Positions 15,134 to 15,438 of a stretch of DNA of 15,438 nucleotides are shown piece after piece. Location of the stretch: NCBI GenBank assembly GCA_964543855.1, contig CAZJAD010000050.1:1-15438 (forward strand), in the 5' to 3' direction. Both the position numbers and the translations under genes were made by a program. Each line of letters begins with the position of its first letter. Positions within the stretch are counted from its first letter, which is position 1. The notes under the pieces were generated by a model, which had not been told where the DNA came from, searched no databases, and was given only the letters and a program-made list of their open reading frames with translations. The DNA is from CAZJAD01 sp964543855. GTDB lineage: Bacteria; Electryoneota; RPQS01; DYHQ01.

Positions 15134-15438
15134 GCGATCCGGAAAAACCAAGCGATCTGCGAGTCATTATCGCCGGTGGCGGAACCGGCGGGCATCTCTT
15201 CCCTGCAATCGCCATCGAGGAAGCTCTGGCGAATGCCGCCCTTGAGCGACCGCTCCGGACTGTCTTCGTGGGTACTCGCCGCGGGCTGGAGGCGAAAGTC
15301 CTTCCGGGCTTGGGCAAACCGGTGAAGTTCCTGTGGATATCCGGTTTTGCCGGGCAAAACCCGCTGCGCAAAGCATTGGCGGTCATCCAGCTTGTCGTGA
15401 GTTTCCTGCAGAGCGCACTCTTGCTTGCAACATTTCGA
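15130..15438 (+). CDS. murG: MurG, lipid II synthase (3' end beyond window)
   Basis: MurG transfers GlcNAc from UDP-GlcNAc to lipid I on the inner face of the membrane, forming lipid II. The first 103 residues are present and the frame is open to the right edge. After a short polar start (MSDPEKPSDL) comes the family's glycine-rich loop, IIAGGGTGGHLFPAIAIEEA (13-32). It is followed by VFVGTRRGLEAKVLP (45-59), matching the G-T-x-x-G-x-E motif, and a WISGFAGQNPLRK segment. The start is ATG 15130, overlapping the ftsW stop (ATGA). Its place after ftsW is the standard dcw order; murC and ftsQAZ, if present, would lie beyond the window. Confidence 0.95.
   Translation, partial: MSDPEKPSDLRVIIAGGGTGGHLFPAIAIEEALANAALERPLRTVFVGTRRGLEAKVLPGLGKPVKFLWISGFAGQNPLRKALAVIQLVVSFLQSALLLATFR

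Overview
The window holds most of a division and cell-wall (dcw) cluster on the + strand (4326 to the right edge). A tldE–tldD pair and a type IX secretion cargo gene lie on the - strand to its left. The cargo gene ends in a Por-type sorting domain. MurE carries the DNPR motif of meso-diaminopimelate (mDAP) ligases, and FtsI carries a C-terminal PASTA domain. The best promoter candidate fits the Bacteroidetes-type TTG…TAnnTTTG pattern. Together these suggest a didermic bacterium of the FCB superphylum (Bacteroidetes relatives and FCB candidate phyla), probably from a metagenome or draft assembly. I cannot name the lineage more closely. GC is roughly 58-62% in the tld and dcw genes by hand-counted samples, and lower (40-50%) left of the assembly gap.

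Layout. Positions 1-120 (-) hold the start of a possible membrane-anchored or lipoprotein gene leaving the window. Positions 149-1201 (-) hold the 3' part of a secreted, beta-propeller-like protein with a T9SS type A sorting domain. Positions 1202-1301 are exactly 100 Ns, an assembly gap. Positions 1302-2710 (-) are tldD, missing only its extreme C-terminus, and 2770-4116 (-) is tldE/pmbA. A literal translation through the Ns joins the T9SS protein to TldD in one frame, but that fusion is an artefact. Positions 4117-4325 are a divergent control region with a promoter and a four-copy, 10-bp-period repeat that looks like an MraZ operator.

From 4326 the order is mraZ, a STAS-domain gene, rsmH, ftsL, ftsI, murE, murF, mraY, murD, ftsW and murG (cut by the right edge). 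This is the classical dcw order with one insertion, the STAS gene. Most junctions overlap by 4-26 nt or lie 2-5 nt apart, which implies one long transcript with translational coupling. The only real break is 82 bp between rsmH and ftsL.

The genes act together. MurE, MurF and MurD build the UDP-MurNAc-peptide in the cytoplasm, and MraY and MurG turn it into lipid I and lipid II. FtsW polymerises the glycan and FtsI crosslinks it at the septum, with FtsL as a divisome scaffold. MraZ is the likely autoregulator of the operon, and RsmH methylates 16S rRNA. The points most worth a second look are the degenerate STAS protein between mraZ and rsmH, the MraZ-box-like array running into a TTG start codon, and a MurF that has lost the normally conserved HNxxN motif. 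No mobile element, CRISPR array, tRNA or rRNA was seen.
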